This document shows, one piece after another, positions 49,865 to 51,538 of a stretch of DNA of 51,538 nucleotides. The notes below the pieces were generated by a model. The model was not told the DNA's origin. It ran no database searches and worked only from the letters and a program-made list of their open reading frames with translations. Position 1 is the stretch's first letter, and each line of letters opens with the position of its first letter. The stretch lies in contig JAIVHB010000128.1 in the NCBI GenBank assembly GCA_020201275.1, positions 1-51,538 on the forward strand, read 5' to 3'. A program made the translations under genes and the position numbers. This DNA comes from Rhodothermaceae bacterium (lineage in GTDB: Bacteria > Bacteroidota > Rhodothermia > Balneolales > Cyclonatronaceae).

Positions 49865-51538
49865 ATGGAAAAAAAGTTCAAGGAAATAAAACAGGCAGAC
49901 TTTCCCAGCATCGAACTCGAGATTCTGAAATGGTGGGAAAAGCATAAAATCTTTCAGGAAAGCCTCGATACAAGAGATGAGGGCATTCCTTTTACCTTCT
50001 ATGAAGGTCCGCCAACGGCTAACGGCAAACCTGGCATCCATCATGTTCTGTCGCGCACGGTAAAAGACCTTTTCTGCAGGTACAAAACGATGAAGGGTTT
50101 CTGTGTGAACCGCAAGGCTGGCTGGGATACCCACGGGCTGCCGGTCGAAATCGAGGTCGAAAAAGAGCTTGGGCTCAATGGCCGATCACAGGTCGAAGAA
50201 TACGGCATCGACAAGTACAACAAGCTCTGCAGGCAAAGTGTTCTCCGCTACAAAGACCAGTGGGACAAGCTCACCACCCGCATGGGTTACTGGGTCGATT
50301 TGAGTGATCCCTACATCACTTTTAAGAACGAATACATCGAATCGGTCTGGTGGGCGCTTAATGAGCTCTACAAAAAAGACCTCATCTACAAAGGGTACAA
50401 AATTCAGTGGTATTCGCCTGGCAGCGGTACCGTACTCAGTTCCCATGAAGTGAGTCTTGGGTACAAGGAGATTCAGGACCCCTCCGTATTCATAAAATTC
50501 CGGCTGGATGAAGCCGAAGACACGTTTTTCCTTGCCTGGACCACCACGCCCTGGACCCTGATCTCCAACATGCTGCTGGCTGTGCACCCGGATATCAGTT
50601 ACGTTTTGATACGACATACCACCGGCAATGGCGATACCGAACATCTTATACTGGCCGAATCGCTGCTTGGCAAAGTGATCGACGGCGAATACGAGGTCAT
50701 CAAAACGATAAAAGGATCGGAGCTGGTTGGCAAAACCTACAAACCGGTATTCGACTATGCCGTTAATAAATATGGTAAAGAAGAGGCCTGGAGGGTTGTA
50801 TCAGCCGATTTTGTAACCCTTGAAGACGGTACCGGCATCGTACACCTGGCTCCGGCCTTCGGCGCCGACGACTACGACGTATCAATGAAGGAGGGCGTGC
50901 CACTTTTCAACCCCGTAACCAATGAGGGTTGCTTCGACGAGACCATAACCGAATACAGCGGCCTCTGGTTCAAGGATGCCGACAAGCAGATCATTCGTGA
51001 CCTCAAAGAGAGGGGCCTGCTCTACAAGCACCTCACCTATCTGCATAACTATCCTCACGACTGGCGCAAAGGCACACCGCTGATGTCGTACCCGGTCGAA
51101 TCCTGGTTTATCAGAACCACCTCGGTAAAAGACCGGATGGTAGCGCTGAACAAAAAGATCAACTGGAAACCGGAGAGTACCGGGACCGGACGTTTCGGTG
51201 TCTGGCTCGACAATAATGTAGACTGGGCAATCTCGCGGCAGCGTTTCTGGGGAACCCCCCTTCCCATCTGGGTAAGCGATACCGATCCGGACTACGTCGA
51301 ATGTATCGGAAGCATCGAAGAACTGCGTAAAAAAGCGGGCATTCCCGCAGGTATAGAACTGGATCTCCACCGGCCCTTTATAGACACCATTACCTGGAAA
51401 GCGCCAAACGGCGGTACGATGCGCCGGATTCCCGACCTGCTCGATGTATGGTTCGATTCGGGTGCCATGCCCTTTGCCCAATGGCACTATCCGTTTGAAA
51501 ACAAGGACATCTTCAAAGAGAGCTTTCCGGCCGATTTT
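49865..51538 (+). CDS. ileS: Isoleucine-tRNA ligase (3' truncated by window end)
   Basis: The frame is open from ATG 49865 to the last base (558 codons seen; the full protein is usually above 1,000). It charges tRNA-Ile with isoleucine. The class I signature is GKPGIHHVLSRT (residues 55-66; a PGIHH form of HIGH). The editing domain has WTTTPWTL near 225 and GTGIVHLAPAFGADDY near 320. VDWAISRQRFWGTPLPIW occurs near 458 and DVWFDSG near 530. Positions that bear zinc-binding Cys in many bacteria are replaced (YSPGSGT, DWRKGTPL), as in Bacteroidota enzymes. The KMSKS loop lies beyond the window. Confidence 0.97.
   Translation, partial: MEKKFKEIKQADFPSIELEILKWWEKHKIFQESLDTRDEGIPFTFYEGPPTANGKPGIHHVLSRTVKDLFCRYKTMKGFCVNRKAGWDTHGLPVEIEVEKELGLNGRSQVEEYGIDKYNKLCRQSVLRYKDQWDKLTTRMGYWVDLSDPYITFKNEYIESVWWALNELYKKDLIYKGYKIQWYSPGSGTVLSSHEVSLGYKEIQDPSVFIKFRLDEAEDTFFLAWTTTPWTLISNMLLAVHPDISYVLIRHTTGNGDTEHLILAESLLGKVIDGEYEVIKTIKGSELVGKTYKPVFDYAVNKYGKEEAWRVVSADFVTLEDGTGIVHLAPAFGADDYDVSMKEGVPLFNPVTNEGCFDETITEYSGLWFKDADKQIIRDLKERGLLYKHLTYLHNYPHDWRKGTPLMSYPVESWFIRTTSVKDRMVALNKKINWKPESTGTGRFGVWLDNNVDWAISRQRFWGTPLPIWVSDTDPDYVECIGSIEELRKKAGIPAGIELDLHRPFIDTITWKAPNGGTMRRIPDLLDVWFDSGAMPFAQWHYPFENKDIFKESFPADF

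Noticed and set aside
49601-50134. A 177-codon minus-strand frame upstream of and overlapping ileS
   Set aside because: Half of it is antisense to ileS and the rest shows no conserved feature.

Overview
The window is about 51.5 kb of ordinary-density bacterial chromosome with roughly balanced GC. It holds about 44 protein-coding genes, two of them cut by the window edges, and no rRNA, tRNA, CRISPR array or insertion sequence that I could recognise. The best-fitting host is a Gram-negative of the Bacteroidota/Rhodothermota/Balneolota group, most like Balneolaceae (inference). The reasons are: an IleS with group-typical sequence features; DUF4270, DUF4292 and PorV-type envelope proteins in their usual gene orders; a half-length GT5 'glycogen synthase'; a HU-SPOR fusion; weak Shine-Dalgarno sequences with several TTG starts; and seven exact TAnnTTTG promoter boxes.

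Layout. 1-5953 (+): gcvT (5' cut), comB, ftsK, a lolA-like gene and a YbhN-type flippase, closely packed. 6139-11567 (+): a tight operon with an outer-membrane barrel, a 64-residue HU-like protein, an HU-TM-SPOR fusion, ExbB/TolQ, ExbD/TolR and a TonB-like protein. 11570-16495 (-): glycogen phosphorylase, ispE and a CCA-type nucleotidyltransferase. 16592-18078 (+): a cation diffusion facilitator and a universal stress protein. 18213-21012: a divergent pair, a sugar-phosphate nucleotidyltransferase (-) and a membrane-anchored Mur ligase (+). 21078-22310 (-): a LolC/E-type permease. 22418-30999 (+): glycogen branching enzyme, 4-alpha-glucanotransferase, the GT5 half-protein, a DUF4270-like lipoprotein, a barrel protein and a repeat protein. 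31448-32683 (+): rho after a 448-base leader. 32911-37256 (-): a frameshifted rhodanese, lptB, purQ, purS, miaA and a PorV-like protein. 37603-39631 (+): an anchored M20 peptidase overlapping a 2H phosphoesterase. 39849-40922 (-): a GNAT/nitrilase fusion with a large internal deletion. 41183-42787 (+): a Ppx/GppA-HD protein. 42888-47239 (-): a small membrane protein, an EnvC-like protein, a DUF4292-like lipoprotein and a TPR protein. 47307-49451 (-): a metal-receptor-like protein, a fructosamine-kinase-family protein and a low-molecular-weight tyrosine phosphatase. 49865-end (+): ileS (3' cut).

How the genes work together. Several groups serve the envelope: FtsK and HU-SPOR at the septum, LolA and the LolC/E-type permease for lipoproteins, LptB for LPS, TolQ/TolR/TonB for energy transduction, EnvC for peptidoglycan, and the Mur ligase. 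A second theme is alpha-glucan storage (phosphorylase, branching enzyme, MalQ, GT5 half-protein). The rest is housekeeping.

The observations most worth following are: the operon linking two HU-fold proteins, one carrying SPOR, to a proton-driven Tol/Ton motor; the GNAT/nitrilase gene missing about 150 codons; the rhodanese frameshift next to a hairpin-rich element bounded by a 14-bp perfect inverted repeat; and tandem repeats sitting on or just past stop codons (16-nt, 24-nt and heptamer units).
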